Shown here: in pieces, positions 35,936 to 44,616 of the stretch | Layout of the letters: each line of letters starts with the position of its first letter | Numbering within the stretch: position 1 is the first letter of the stretch | DNA from: Streptomyces sp. Je 1-332 | Lineage (GTDB): Bacteria > Actinomycetota > Actinomycetes > Streptomycetales > Streptomycetaceae | Direction of reading: 5' to 3' | Length of the DNA: 64,000 bases | Assembly: GCF_040730185.1 (NCBI RefSeq) | Contig: NZ_CP160402.1 | Coordinates: 1,922,001-1,986,000 of the forward strand | The notes under the pieces: generated by a model | Told to the model about the DNA's origin: nothing | Database searches by the model: none | Seen by the model: the letters and a program-made list of their open reading frames with translations, nothing else | Program-made: the position numbers and the translations under genes

Positions 35936-35990
35936 AGCGCGGGGAACTGCGCGACCAGCCCCCCCCCCCACCGGACCCGCACCGAAACAG
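35936..35990. repeat. Common streptomycete intergenic repeat with a run of eleven C
   Basis: GAGCGCGGGGAACTGCGCGA followed by CCAGCCC and CACCGG is the dispersed sequence found between many Streptomyces genes (recalled, not searched). The C tract at 35959-35969 is 11 bases long and prone to slippage or sequencing error. Confidence 0.75.
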
Positions 35991-35994
35991 AACA

Positions 35995-36028
35995 GCGGGC
36001 CCGCATCCCCGAAGGGATGCGAGCCCGC
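35995..36028 (-). terminator. Terminator of rpsA
   Basis: GCGGGC-C-CGCATCCC pairs with GGGATGCG-A-GCCCGC: 14 pairs with one mismatch and a four-base loop (CGAA). It lies 30 bases beyond the rpsA stop. On the minus strand it is followed by CTGTTCTGTTT, a weak T-rich tail. Confidence 0.85.
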
Positions 36029-36057
36029 AGCGTTCAGCTACCGCCTAGGGGCGAGCC

Positions 36058-37578
36058 TCAGCTCTGGCCACCCGCGAGCTTCTCGCGAAGAGCGGCAAGC
36101 GCCTCGTCCGACGCCAGGGCGCCGGAGTTGTCGTCCGACTCCGAGGAGTACGAACCGCCGCCGCCACCGCTGCCACCGGCAGCCGGGGCGCCGGTCGAGG
36201 ACGCGGGAGCCGCAGCGCCCTCGGCCTCGGCCTGGGCGTCCGCCTCGCGGGACTTGATGACCTGGGCCTGGTGCTGCTCGAAGCGCTGCTGCGCCTCGGC
36301 GTACTGGCCCTCCCAAGCCTCGCGCTGGGTCTCGAAGCCCTCGAGCCAGTCGTTCGTCTCGGGGTCGAAGCCCTCGGGGTAGATGTAGTTGCCCTGGTCG
36401 TCGTAGGACGCGGCCATGCCGTACAGGGTCGGGTCGAACTCGACGGCCGACGGGTCGGCACCGAAGGACTCGTTGGCCTGCTTGAGGCTCAGCGAGATCC
36501 GGCGACGCTCGAGGTCGATGTCGATGACCTTGACGAAGATCTCGTCGTTGACCTGGACGACCTGCTCCGGGATCTCCACGTGGCGCTCGGCCAGCTCGGA
36601 GATGTGGACCAGGCCCTCGATGCCCTCGTCGACGCGCACGAACGCACCGAACGGAACGAGCTTGGTGACCTTACCGGGAACAACCTGCCCGATCTGGTGC
36701 GTGCGGGCGAACTGCTGCCACGGGTCTTCCTGCGTCGCCTTGAGCGACAGGGACACGCGCTCGCGGTCCATGTCCACGTCGAGAACCTCGACGGTGACTT
36801 CCTGGCCGACCTCGACAACCTCGGAGGGGTGGTCGATGTGCTTCCAGGAAAGCTCGGAGACGTGCACGAGACCGTCGACGCCGCCGAGGTCCACGAACGC
36901 ACCGAAGTTGACGATCGAGGAAACGACGCCGGAGCGGACCTGACCCTTCTGCAGGGTCGTGAGGAAGGTCTGACGGACCTCGCTCTGGGTCTGCTCGAGC
37001 CAGGCACGGCGGGACAGGACCACGTTGTTGCGGTTCTTGTCCAGCTCGATGATCTTGGCCTCGAGCTCCTTGCCCACGTAGGGCTGGAGGTCGCGGACGC
37101 GGCGCATCTCGACGAGGGAGGCCGGCAGGAAGCCACGGAGGCCGATGTCGAGGATGAGACCACCCTTGACGACCTCGATGACGGTACCGGTGACGATGCC
37201 GTCTTCTTCCTTGATCTTCTCGATCGTGCCCCAGGCACGCTCGTACTGAGCGCGCTTCTTGGACAGGATCAGACGGCCTTCCTTGTCCTCCTTCTGGAGA
37301 ACCAGGGCCTCGATCTCGTCACCAACCGCGACGACCTCGTTCGGGTCGACGTCGTGCTTGATGGAGAGCTCGCGGCTCGGGATGACGCCTTCGGTCTTGT
37401 AACCGATGTCGAGCAGGACCTCGTCCCGGTCGACCTTCACGATGACGCCGTCGACGATGTCGCCGTCGTTGAAGTACTTGATCGTCTCGTCGATCGCGGC
37501 GAGGAAGGCTTCCTCGTTACCGATGTCGTTGACCGCTACCTGCGGGGTGGTGGCGGTGGTCTCGGTGCTGCTCGTCAT
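36058..37578 (-). CDS. rpsA: 30S ribosomal protein S1
   Basis: Binds mRNA on the 30S subunit and helps initiation. The 506 residues contain four S1 domains, about residues 38-107, 122-188, 207-276 and 293-362, each with the FGAFVD or related core (for example VSSIVNFGAFVDLGGVDGLV and VTKLVPFGAFVRVDEGIEGL). E. coli S1 has six; four is normal for actinobacteria. The C-terminal 120 residues are acidic and Gly/Ser-rich with a GGSGGGGGS stretch and a conserved end LASDEALAALREKLAGG. Transcribed alone from a strong promoter with a long leader, and ended by the hairpin at 35995. Confidence 0.97.
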   Translation of the reverse strand: MTSSTETTATTPQVAVNDIGNEEAFLAAIDETIKYFNDGDIVDGVIVKVDRDEVLLDIGYKTEGVIPSRELSIKHDVDPNEVVAVGDEIEALVLQKEDKEGRLILSKKRAQYERAWGTIEKIKEEDGIVTGTVIEVVKGGLILDIGLRGFLPASLVEMRRVRDLQPYVGKELEAKIIELDKNRNNVVLSRRAWLEQTQSEVRQTFLTTLQKGQVRSGVVSSIVNFGAFVDLGGVDGLVHVSELSWKHIDHPSEVVEVGQEVTVEVLDVDMDRERVSLSLKATQEDPWQQFARTHQIGQVVPGKVTKLVPFGAFVRVDEGIEGLVHISELAERHVEIPEQVVQVNDEIFVKVIDIDLERRRISLSLKQANESFGADPSAVEFDPTLYGMAASYDDQGNYIYPEGFDPETNDWLEGFETQREAWEGQYAEAQQRFEQHQAQVIKSREADAQAEAEGAAAPASSTGAPAAGGSGGGGGSYSSESDDNSGALASDEALAALREKLAGGQS

Positions 37579-37975
37579 GTGGGTAAGGGCTCCGGTACGG
37601 ACAGTGAGTCGTAGGTACTGCTAGCGCCGGAACCGATTTCGCTCTGAAGAAGCCGGACAGCCTGGGAAGCGCCGATTCCTGTTTCCGAAGAAACGGAAGG
37701 CGCCTCGACAACCGAGGGGACATGCAACAGATGCGAGCGCATCCCGCTAGGTCTGAGGACGGCAGGCTCGCAGCGCAACTTGTAGCATACGGGGGCAGCC
37801 GGACAGGGTCAATGCGCGAAGGCGCACACCCGGGGCGGAACGCCGCATACCCGGCACAAATGCTGTCGCGTGAGGCCACACGGGCCGCACAGCGCCCTGG
37901 CGCGACGCCTTTCCGGCGCCCCGCGACCACCTCACCGCGACGAGCCTCGACGAAGCCAGACGGAAGAGTACGACG
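37579..37975 (-). other. rpsA leader and divergent intergenic region
   Basis: Gene-free 397 bases. The left 200 bases are the rpsA leader, with a hairpin GTTTC-CGAA-GAAAC (37682-37695) and other short inverted repeats. The right part is the promoter region of the divergent methyltransferase. No riboswitch class is recognised. Confidence 0.6.
37784..37812 (-). promoter_or_regulatory. Vegetative promoter of rpsA
   Basis: TTGACC (37812-37807) and TATGCT (37789-37784) are separated by 17 bases, nearly ideal for the principal sigma factor HrdB. The predicted start near 37777 gives an untranslated leader of about 200 bases. Confidence 0.8.
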
Positions 37976-38806
37976 ATGGAGCCGATCATCCAAGAGTCCG
38001 AGCTGCCCGAGACACCCGAACCCGAGGCCACCCGCCGTGACGCAGACGTCACGGAGAGCAGCCGCGCCAACCGCGGCTGGTGGGACCGGAACGCGGACGA
38101 CTACCAGATCGAGCACGGCACCTTCCTCGGTGACGACCGGTTCGTCTGGGGTCCCGAAGGGCTCGACGAGGTGGAGGCCGAGCTCCTCGGTCCGCCCGAG
38201 GAGCTGAAGGGCAAGGACGTCCTGGAGATCGGCGCGGGCGCGGCGCAGTGCTCGCGCTGGCTCGCCGCGCAGGGCGCGCGTCCGGTCGCCCTCGATCTCT
38301 CCCACCGGCAGTTGCAGCACGCGCTGCGGATCGGCGGGAGCGTTCCGCTGGTCCAGGCCGATGCCGGGGTGCTGCCCTTCAAGGACGGCGCCTTCGACCT
38401 CGTCTGCTCCGCCTACGGGGTGCTGCCTTTCGTCGCCGACCCCGTGATGGTCCTCAAGGAGGCGCGGCGCGTCCTGCGCCCCGGCGGCCGGCTCGTCTTC
38501 TCCGCGACGCACCCCATCCGCTGGGCGTTCCCGGACGAGCCGGGTCCCGAGGGGCTCTCCGTGTCGGCCTCCTACTTCGACCGCACTCCTTATGTGGAGC
38601 AGGACGAGAACGGGAACGCCGTCTACGTGGAGCACCACCGCACGCTCGGCGACCGGGTGCGGGACATCGTGGCCGCCGGTCTCCGGCTGGTCGACGTGGT
38701 GGAGCCGGAGTGGCCGGCGTGGAACACGCAGGAGTGGGGCGGCTGGTCCCCGTTGCGCGGGAACCTGATCCCGGGGACGGCGATCTACGTCTGCGTACGA
38801 GACTGA
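37976..38806 (+). CDS. Class I SAM-dependent methyltransferase, substrate unknown
   Basis: A 276-residue soluble enzyme. After an acidic N terminus comes NRGWWDRNADDYQIEHGTFLG, a block found in a conserved actinobacterial family next to rpsA. SAM motifs: DVLEIGAGAAQCSRWLAAQG (I), PVALDLSHRQLQHAL (post I), FDLVCSAYGVLPFV and LRPGGRLVFSATHPIRW. A C-terminal VEPEWPAWNTQEWGGWSPLRG follows. Function unknown; hrpB follows five bases later on the same strand, so the two are likely cotranscribed. Confidence 0.9.
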   Translation: MEPIIQESELPETPEPEATRRDADVTESSRANRGWWDRNADDYQIEHGTFLGDDRFVWGPEGLDEVEAELLGPPEELKGKDVLEIGAGAAQCSRWLAAQGARPVALDLSHRQLQHALRIGGSVPLVQADAGVLPFKDGAFDLVCSAYGVLPFVADPVMVLKEARRVLRPGGRLVFSATHPIRWAFPDEPGPEGLSVSASYFDRTPYVEQDENGNAVYVEHHRTLGDRVRDIVAAGLRLVDVVEPEWPAWNTQEWGGWSPLRGNLIPGTAIYVCVRD

Positions 38807-38810
38807 GTGC

Positions 38811-41387
38811 GTGATCCGTCTCCGTAACGAAGCCCTGGACCTGCCCGTCCGCAGTGCGCTGCCCGCGCTGCGTTCCGCTCTGGAGGGGCCGGGCAGCGCC
38901 GTGCTGTGCGCGCCTCCCGGCACGGGCAAGACGACGCTGGTGCCGCTGGCCCTCGCCGGGCTTCTCGGGGACGGCGCTCCCGTACGACGTGTGGTGGTCG
39001 CCGAGCCGCGGCGCATCGCCGCTCGGGCCGCCGCGCGGCGGATGGCGTGGCTCCTCGGCGAGAAGGTCGGGGAGAGCGTCGGTTACACGGTGCGCGGTGA
39101 GCGTGTGGTCGGGCCACGCGCGCGCGTGGAGGTCGTCACGACGGGCGTCCTGTTGCAGCGGCTGCAGCGGGACCAGGAGTTGAGCGGCGTCGACGTGGTG
39201 ATCATCGACGAGTGCCACGAGCGGCATCTGGACGCGGACACCGTGGCGGCGTTCCTGGTCGACGTGCGGGCGGCGCTGCGGCCCGAGCTGCGTCTGGTGG
39301 CCGCGTCGGCGACGACGGACGCGCCGGGGTGGGCGCGGGTCCTCGGGGATGCCCCCGTGGTGGAGGCGCGGGGCACCTCGCATCCGGTCGACGTCCTCTG
39401 GGCGCCGCCCGCGCGTCCGGTGCGGCCGCCGCACGGGATGCGGGTGGATCCGGCGCTGCTGACACATGTGGCGTCGGTCGTGCGGCGTGCGCTCGCCGAG
39501 CGGGAGGGGGACGTTCTGTGCTTCCTGCCCGGGGTCGGTGAGATCGCGCGGGTGGCGGGGCAGTTGGGCGATGTTCCCGCGGAGGTGTTGCAGGTGCACG
39601 GGCGGGCGTCCGCCGATGTGCAGGACGCGGTGCTTGCGGGCTCATCGGAAGGCGCCCGGCGGGTGGTCCTCGCGACGTCCGTGGCCGAGTCGTCCCTGAC
39701 AGTGCCCGGCGTGCGGGTCGTCGTCGACTCGGGGTTGGCGCGGGAGCCGCGCGTCGATCACGCGCGCGGGCTGAGCGCGCTGGCGACGGTACGGGCTTCG
39801 CAGGCGGCGGGACGGCAGCGCGCCGGTCGCGCCGGGCGTGAGGCGCCGGGGGCCGTGTACCGGTGCTGGGCGGAGGCGGAGGACGCCCGTCTGCCGCGCT
39901 TTCCGGCGCCGGAGATCAAGCTGGCGGACCTTGCCGCTTTCGCCTTGCAGACGGCTTGCTGGGGGGATCCGGACGCCTCCGGTCTCGCCCTGCTCGATCC
40001 GCCTCCGGGTGGCGCGATGGCGGCGGCGCGTGCCGTTCTGACGGCGGTCGGTGCGCTGTCACCGGAGTCGGGGCGGGTCACGGAGCGGGGCACGCGGATG
40101 GCGCGGGTCGGGCTCCACCCCCGCCTGGCGCGGGCCCTGTTGGACGCGGCACCCCTCGTCGGTGCGCGCCGCGCGGCCGAGGTGGTGGCCCTCCTCAGCG
40201 AGGAGCCGCCGCGTGAGTACGGGGACGACCTCGCGGCGGCCTGGCGCGTGGCCCGGCGGGGCGGTGACGGGTACGCGGCGCGTTGGCGCACGGAGGTGCG
40301 GCGGCTTACCGCCGTGGCGTCGCCACCGGTTGCTGGTACGCCGCCTCCGGCAGCTTCGGCGCAGGACCTTTCCCACCCACCCACCCGGCACTCCGGAGCA
40401 GACTCTGACGAGCACGTCGCCGGGCTCGTCGCCGCGCTCGCCTTTCCCGAGCGGGTCGCCCGGAGCCGCGGCGACGGAACGTATCTCATGGTGAACGGGA
40501 TCCGCGCCGAGCTGCGGCCCGGGTCGGCGCTGACCGGCGCGGAGTGGATCGCCGTGGCTGTCGCGGACCGGCCGGTGGGCGCCGGGCACGCGCGCGTGCT
40601 GCTCGGCGGCCACATCGACGAGGACGGCGCCCGGAGCGCGGCCGCGCCCCTCCACAGCGAGGGGGACGAGGTGGCCTGGAGCGACGGGGATCTCGTCGCG
40701 CGGCACGTCGAGCGGCTCGGCGCCGTGGAGCTGGTGGTGCGGCCGCTCAAGAAGCCCGCCCCCGGACTCGTACGAGAAGGGCTGCTCGCCGGCCTCAGGG
40801 AGGAGGGGACCTCGCTCCTGAACTGGTCCCAAGGAGCGCGTGAGCTGCGGGCGCGCCTCGCGTTCTTGCACCGGCATCTGGGTGCGCCTTGGCCCGACGT
40901 TTCCGAAAGCGCCCTGCACGCGCGCGTGGACGAGTGGCTGGAGCCCGAGCTGTCGAAGGCGCGGCGCCGGGCCGACCTGCGGCGCATCGAGGCGGGGCAG
41001 GCCCTGAACCGGCTCCTGCCCTGGGCGAGCGGCGAGGCGACGCGTCTCGACGTGCTCGCCCCGGAGAGGGTGGCTGTACCCAGTGGGTCCAGGATCCGCG
41101 TCGACTACTCCGACCCCGAACAGCCCGTCCTTGCGGTGAAGTTGCAGGAGATGTTCGGGCTCGCCGAGACCCCGCGCGTCGCGGACGGCGGCGTACCCGT
41201 CCTCGTGCATCTGCTGTCGCCCGCGGGCCGCCCCGCCGCCGTCACCGCCGATCTCGCCTCCTTCTGGCGGGACGGCTACCGGGCCGTGCGGGCCGAGCTC
41301 CGCGGCCGGTATCCGAAGCATCCGTGGCCTGAGGATCCCGCGGCCGCCGAGGCGACGCGGTTCACCAACGCCCGGCTCAGGCGTTGA
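38811..41387 (+). CDS. hrpB: ATP-dependent RNA helicase HrpB
   Basis: DExH-box helicase of the HrpB group, 858 residues; the cellular role in actinobacteria is unknown. Motif I CAPPGTGKTT, Ia AEPRRIAARAAARRM, II IIDECHERH, III ASATTD, then IV-VI with LCFLPGVGEI, LATSVAESSLTVPGV and QRAGRAGR. The HA2/OB part and the HrpB-specific C-terminal domain (LNRLLPWASGEATRLDVLAPE, VLAVKLQEMFGL) are intact. An insert around residues 505-530 (PPAASAQDLSHPPTRHSGAD) is low-complexity and contains a G-quadruplex element. GTG 38811 overlaps little upstream. Ends 11 bases inside the convergent DUF3068 gene. Confidence 0.94.
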   Translation: MIRLRNEALDLPVRSALPALRSALEGPGSAVLCAPPGTGKTTLVPLALAGLLGDGAPVRRVVVAEPRRIAARAAARRMAWLLGEKVGESVGYTVRGERVVGPRARVEVVTTGVLLQRLQRDQELSGVDVVIIDECHERHLDADTVAAFLVDVRAALRPELRLVAASATTDAPGWARVLGDAPVVEARGTSHPVDVLWAPPARPVRPPHGMRVDPALLTHVASVVRRALAEREGDVLCFLPGVGEIARVAGQLGDVPAEVLQVHGRASADVQDAVLAGSSEGARRVVLATSVAESSLTVPGVRVVVDSGLAREPRVDHARGLSALATVRASQAAGRQRAGRAGREAPGAVYRCWAEAEDARLPRFPAPEIKLADLAAFALQTACWGDPDASGLALLDPPPGGAMAAARAVLTAVGALSPESGRVTERGTRMARVGLHPRLARALLDAAPLVGARRAAEVVALLSEEPPREYGDDLAAAWRVARRGGDGYAARWRTEVRRLTAVASPPVAGTPPPAASAQDLSHPPTRHSGADSDEHVAGLVAALAFPERVARSRGDGTYLMVNGIRAELRPGSALTGAEWIAVAVADRPVGAGHARVLLGGHIDEDGARSAAAPLHSEGDEVAWSDGDLVARHVERLGAVELVVRPLKKPAPGLVREGLLAGLREEGTSLLNWSQGARELRARLAFLHRHLGAPWPDVSESALHARVDEWLEPELSKARRRADLRRIEAGQALNRLLPWASGEATRLDVLAPERVAVPSGSRIRVDYSDPEQPVLAVKLQEMFGLAETPRVADGGVPVLVHLLSPAGRPAAVTADLASFWRDGYRAVRAELRGRYPKHPWPEDPAAAEATRFTNARLRR
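40372..40386 (-). repeat. G-quadruplex motif inside hrpB
   Basis: CCCACCCACCCACCC on the + strand (GGGTGGGTGGGTGGG on the minus strand), preceded by TTT and followed by GG. The TTTCCC-CCCACCCACCCG context matches the reverse-strand intergenic element at 6437-6456. It encodes SHPPT in a linker. Confidence 0.6.
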
Positions 41388-42369
41388 CCGGTTCCGGTTC
41401 GGGCGCGGCCGTCGCCTCCGGTTCGCCGGGCCTGCGGCTGCGGGCCTCCAGCCAGAGGGACAGGGCGAGCAGGAACAGGCCGAGGCCCAGGAAACCCCAG
41501 GGGAGATAGGACGTGAGGAGGAGGACCAGGACGCGCTGGGACTTCACCAGGTCGACCGTGTTCTCGATGTAGTCCTCGCGCATCTTCACGTGGCCCGCGA
41601 AGACGGTGACCTTGTCGCGGCCGCCGAGGAGGGTGCCGCCGCGCAGCTCGTTCTTCTGGATCTCCTCGCCGTAGACGGGCGCCCCCGTGGTGGGATCGAC
41701 CCAGAACTTGCGGACCGTGGTGTACCAGCGCGTGGTCCCGGTCTTGGCGAGGGACTCCGGGGTGATGCCCTTGACCGGCATGGTCTTGGGGAAGGGCACC
41801 TTGGTCCAGGGGATGGTCTGCTCGAAGTAGTAGACATCGACGCCACGGAAGGTCTGCGTGCCCTTGTAGTGGATGGGCTTGGTGACGCGGGCCTGGGCGT
41901 CGAAGTACTCGTAGTCCCGCTTCTCGGTCAGGAAGGGCCATTTGAACTCGATGCCCTCGCGCTTGACCGCGTCGCCGTCGACCATCTCGCCGGTGGCGTG
42001 CACCGGTTCCTGGCTGTGCGCGTCGAAGATGTAGCGCTCGGGGACCTTGGAGACCATCTTGCCGTCGGCGTCCTGGACGTAGGAGAGGGCGTCCCAGACG
42101 ACGACGTCGCGGTCCGCACTCTTCTCGATCTTCTCCGAGGCCTCCACGTTGCCCTTGAGGGTCTGCACGATGGTGACCTTGTCGACCTTCTTGGCCCGCA
42201 TCGAGCCGTAGTCGATGAGCGTCGGGTTCTTCGCCTCCAGGACCGCCTCCTGGTACTGGCTCGGCGGGATCTTGGCGAGGCGCGGGAAGGCGTACCAGCG
42301 CATGAGCGGGGACATCGCCGTGCAGAACACGGCGAAGGCGAGCAGGATCAGGCTGGCCTTGCGGCGCAT
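41377..42369 (-). CDS. DUF3068 (PorA-like) membrane-anchored exported protein
   Basis: A 330-residue protein with an N-terminal helix (KASLILLAFAVFCTAMSPLM) and a C-terminal helix (VLVLLLTSYLPWGFLGLGLFLLALSLWL), leaving a large domain outside. Family blocks: LEAKNPTLIDYGSMRAKK, RDVVVWDALSYVQD, ERYIFDAHSQEPVHATGE, FKWPFLTEKRDYEYFDAQ and FRGVDVYYFEQTIP. This is the DUF3068 family, which contains corynebacterial PorA-type annotations; the role in Streptomyces is unknown. Upstream small gene shares the strand. Confidence 0.87.
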   Translation of the reverse strand: MRRKASLILLAFAVFCTAMSPLMRWYAFPRLAKIPPSQYQEAVLEAKNPTLIDYGSMRAKKVDKVTIVQTLKGNVEASEKIEKSADRDVVVWDALSYVQDADGKMVSKVPERYIFDAHSQEPVHATGEMVDGDAVKREGIEFKWPFLTEKRDYEYFDAQARVTKPIHYKGTQTFRGVDVYYFEQTIPWTKVPFPKTMPVKGITPESLAKTGTTRWYTTVRKFWVDPTTGAPVYGEEIQKNELRGGTLLGGRDKVTVFAGHVKMREDYIENTVDLVKSQRVLVLLLTSYLPWGFLGLGLFLLALSLWLEARSRRPGEPEATAAPEPEPVNA

Positions 42370-42391
42370 CGCGGCGGCCCTCCCTACGGAG

Positions 42392-42526
42392 TCAGGGGTG
42401 CTTGGGGACGGTGGTGAGCAGCGGCTCCGGCGAGGTCTCGCCGGGCGGGGCCCCCATCGCGGTGATGGTCAGGACCAGGGCGAGGGCGACGGCAAGACCG
42501 GTCGCGGCGGCGATGAGAGCGCGCAT
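42392..42526 (-). CDS. SPW_0924-type small membrane peptide, 44 aa
   Basis: A 44-residue peptide with one membrane helix (LIAAATGLAVALALVLTITAMG) and the tail GETSPEPLLTTVPKHP. It matches what I remember of the streptomycete SPW_0924 family, including the conserved ending. ATG 42526 has GGGAGG seven bases upstream, which decides against the longer frame. It precedes the DUF3068 gene by 22 bases on the same strand and probably shares its mRNA. Function unknown. Confidence 0.8.
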   Translation of the reverse strand: MRALIAAATGLAVALALVLTITAMGAPPGETSPEPLLTTVPKHP

Positions 42527-42649
42527 GCGGATCCTCCCGAGGCGGGAAATCTGACGGCATCCAGGACGCCGGCCGTGAACTGACAGGGCGTCAGGGCTGG
42601 GGCACCGTAGCAACGCGACGGCCAGATGAGAACACGTTGCACACAGACG

Positions 42650-42682
42650 AACGCCCCTGCGCCGGGCGGGCGCAGGGGCGTT
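42650..42682 (-). terminator. Terminator after the lytic transglycosylase gene
   Basis: Fourteen perfect pairs AACGCCCCTGCGCC/GGCGCAGGGGCGTT with a five-base loop, 30 bases past the stop at 42713. Symmetric enough to act on both strands. Confidence 0.85.
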
Positions 42683-42712
42683 GTGTGCGCGAATGCGTAC
42701 GGGGGTCCGGGG

Positions 42713-44416
42713 CTAGGCCGCGGGCGCCGCCACCTTCAGTTCGACCGTGAGCGTCGCGCCGCCCGCGGTGGTGACCCGCATCAGGAACGTGCCCGCGGCG
42801 TCGTCGGCGTACATCTTGGGGAGCTTGAGCACGCCGTTGGCGTCCGTCTTCAGGGCCTTGAGGGCGCGGACCGGCTTGCCGTTCGCGTCCTTGAAGTAGG
42901 GGCCCTTGTCGTTGGCCGTGGCGTCGGCCGCCGACTTGACCATGGTGGCGGTGGCCGCCACGCGGTCGGCGGCCTCCCCCTTGTAGGTGGCCTTGACCTC
43001 GACCTGGTCGGCGAACTCCTTGCCGGGCTCGCAGATCAGTGCCTTGTCGCTGGTCCTGACCAGGGCGTCGGCCTGACGCGCGGTGACCGTCGCCGTGTAG
43101 GCGAGGCCGGGCAGCGAGCGGCCGACGACCGTGGCCCTGACCTTGAACTCACCGGTCTTCTCACCCGCCTTGACGACGGGGGCGGTCGCCTTGCCCGACG
43201 CGCTCGTGGTGACGGTCGCGCTGGTGGCGCCGCCGGGGAAGCGCGCGTCGGTGTCGCCGACGATCGCGAACCGCACCTTGACTTTGGCCACCGCGGAGCC
43301 CGACCTGGACTCCGTGCGCACCTCGACGCGTTCGGCGAAGGCGTCCCCGGCGGTCGCGGCGAGCTTGCCGGTGCCGGCGTCCGCCAGGCTCGCGACCCGC
43401 TCGGCGGGCGAGGGGGGCTTCGGGGTCTCGGAGCCGCCGCCGTTCGGCGGAGTGGTCGGGCCGCCGCTGCCGCCGCTGCCGGGCTCGGTGGGCTTTTCGC
43501 CACCGGGCTTGTCGTCGCCGGGCTTGGGCGGCTTCGGCGAGGGCGAACCGGATGCCGGGGGCGTGGGCGTCGGGGTCGTGCCGGGGCTGTTGTTGTCGCT
43601 GCGGTCGCGCGGCAGGTCGCCCGAGCCGTCGGGGATCTCGCGGATGCCGTCGCGGTAGTGCTCCAGCCACGTCAGGACCGTGTTCAGGTACTCCGTCGAG
43701 TGGTTGTAGCTGAGGATCGCCTTGTGCAGGTCGGCCTCGACGGACAGATCGCGGTCGTTCGCGCAGAGGTAGCTTCCGGCGGCGAGCGCTGCGTCGTAGA
43801 TGTTGTTCGGGTCCGTCTTGCCGTCCGCGTTGCCGTCCTGACCCCAGGTGTCCCACGTCGAGGGGATGAACTGCATGGGGCCGACCGCGCGGTCGTGCGT
43901 CCTGTCGCCGTCGTACGCGCCGTTGTCGGTGTCGGTGATCTTCGCGAAGCCGTTGCCGTTGAGGGGCGGGCCGAGGATGTCTCCGACCGTGGTGCCGTTC
44001 GCGTCCACGCGGCCGCCACGCGCCTGCCCGGACTCGACCTTGCCTATCGCGGCGAGCAGCTCCCAGGGGAGGTTGCAGCCCGGCTTGGACGTGGCCAGGG
44101 ACGCCTCGGCCTTCTTGTACGCGTCGAGGACGGTGGCCGGGATCTCCGAGTCGGTTGCGGCGTCGCCGGTGCCGCCGTCGGGCGGTCCGGTCGGCGGGAC
44201 CGGGCTCTTCAGCTCCGGAAGATCGGTGTAGTAGGGGGAGTTACCGGTCGCGGAGTCCTCGGCCGGCGGTGTGGCGCCGGATGCCCCCGCCCGCTCGTCG
44301 CGCGGGACGTCCGTCACGCCCGGGGCCTGGGACGCCGCGAGCGCGGCCACCGCCGCCGCGGCCACCGCGGTGGTCACCGCTCCCCTGCGCAACCGCCTGC
44401 CGAATACCGCCGCCAT
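42713..44416 (-). CDS. Secreted lytic murein transglycosylase (MltB/SLT_2 type) with Pro-rich linker
   Basis: A cell-wall lytic enzyme of 567 residues. Residues 1-32 are a signal peptide (RRGAVTTAVAAAAVAALAAS). The catalytic domain spans about 85-260: LPWELLAAIGKVESGQA with the catalytic Glu, GDILGPPLNGNGF, RAVGPMQFIPSTWDTWG and DPNNIYDAALAAGSYLC, ending SYNHSTEYLNTVL. A Pro/Gly/Ser linker with TPTPTPP and KPPKPGDDKP follows, then two Ig-like or invasin-type beta domains (FAERVEVRTESRSGSAVAKV and FADQVEVKATYKGEAADRV), possibly for wall attachment. ATG 44416 lies after GGGGAGGGG. Extended C terminus is unusual for the family. Confidence 0.9.
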   Translation of the reverse strand: MAAVFGRRLRRGAVTTAVAAAAVAALAASQAPGVTDVPRDERAGASGATPPAEDSATGNSPYYTDLPELKSPVPPTGPPDGGTGDAATDSEIPATVLDAYKKAEASLATSKPGCNLPWELLAAIGKVESGQARGGRVDANGTTVGDILGPPLNGNGFAKITDTDNGAYDGDRTHDRAVGPMQFIPSTWDTWGQDGNADGKTDPNNIYDAALAAGSYLCANDRDLSVEADLHKAILSYNHSTEYLNTVLTWLEHYRDGIREIPDGSGDLPRDRSDNNSPGTTPTPTPPASGSPSPKPPKPGDDKPGGEKPTEPGSGGSGGPTTPPNGGGSETPKPPSPAERVASLADAGTGKLAATAGDAFAERVEVRTESRSGSAVAKVKVRFAIVGDTDARFPGGATSATVTTSASGKATAPVVKAGEKTGEFKVRATVVGRSLPGLAYTATVTARQADALVRTSDKALICEPGKEFADQVEVKATYKGEAADRVAATATMVKSAADATANDKGPYFKDANGKPVRALKALKTDANGVLKLPKMYADDAAGTFLMRVTTAGGATLTVELKVAAPAA

Positions 44417-44616
44417 GACCGTGAACCCCTCCCCTTGACGACTGTGCGTGCCGCCGCCCACTCTGCTGTGTTCCCCGTTGTGCTCCCCAGCGGGCCGACT
44501 CAGGCGACACTACGACAACTTCCAGCGCCCAGACACCCGTTCGTGCCCGGTTTTCACCGGTTGGCCGCGTCCTGTTCGGGTGGGGCGTCGGTCGGGGCGT
44601 CGCAGCGCGCGTCGTT

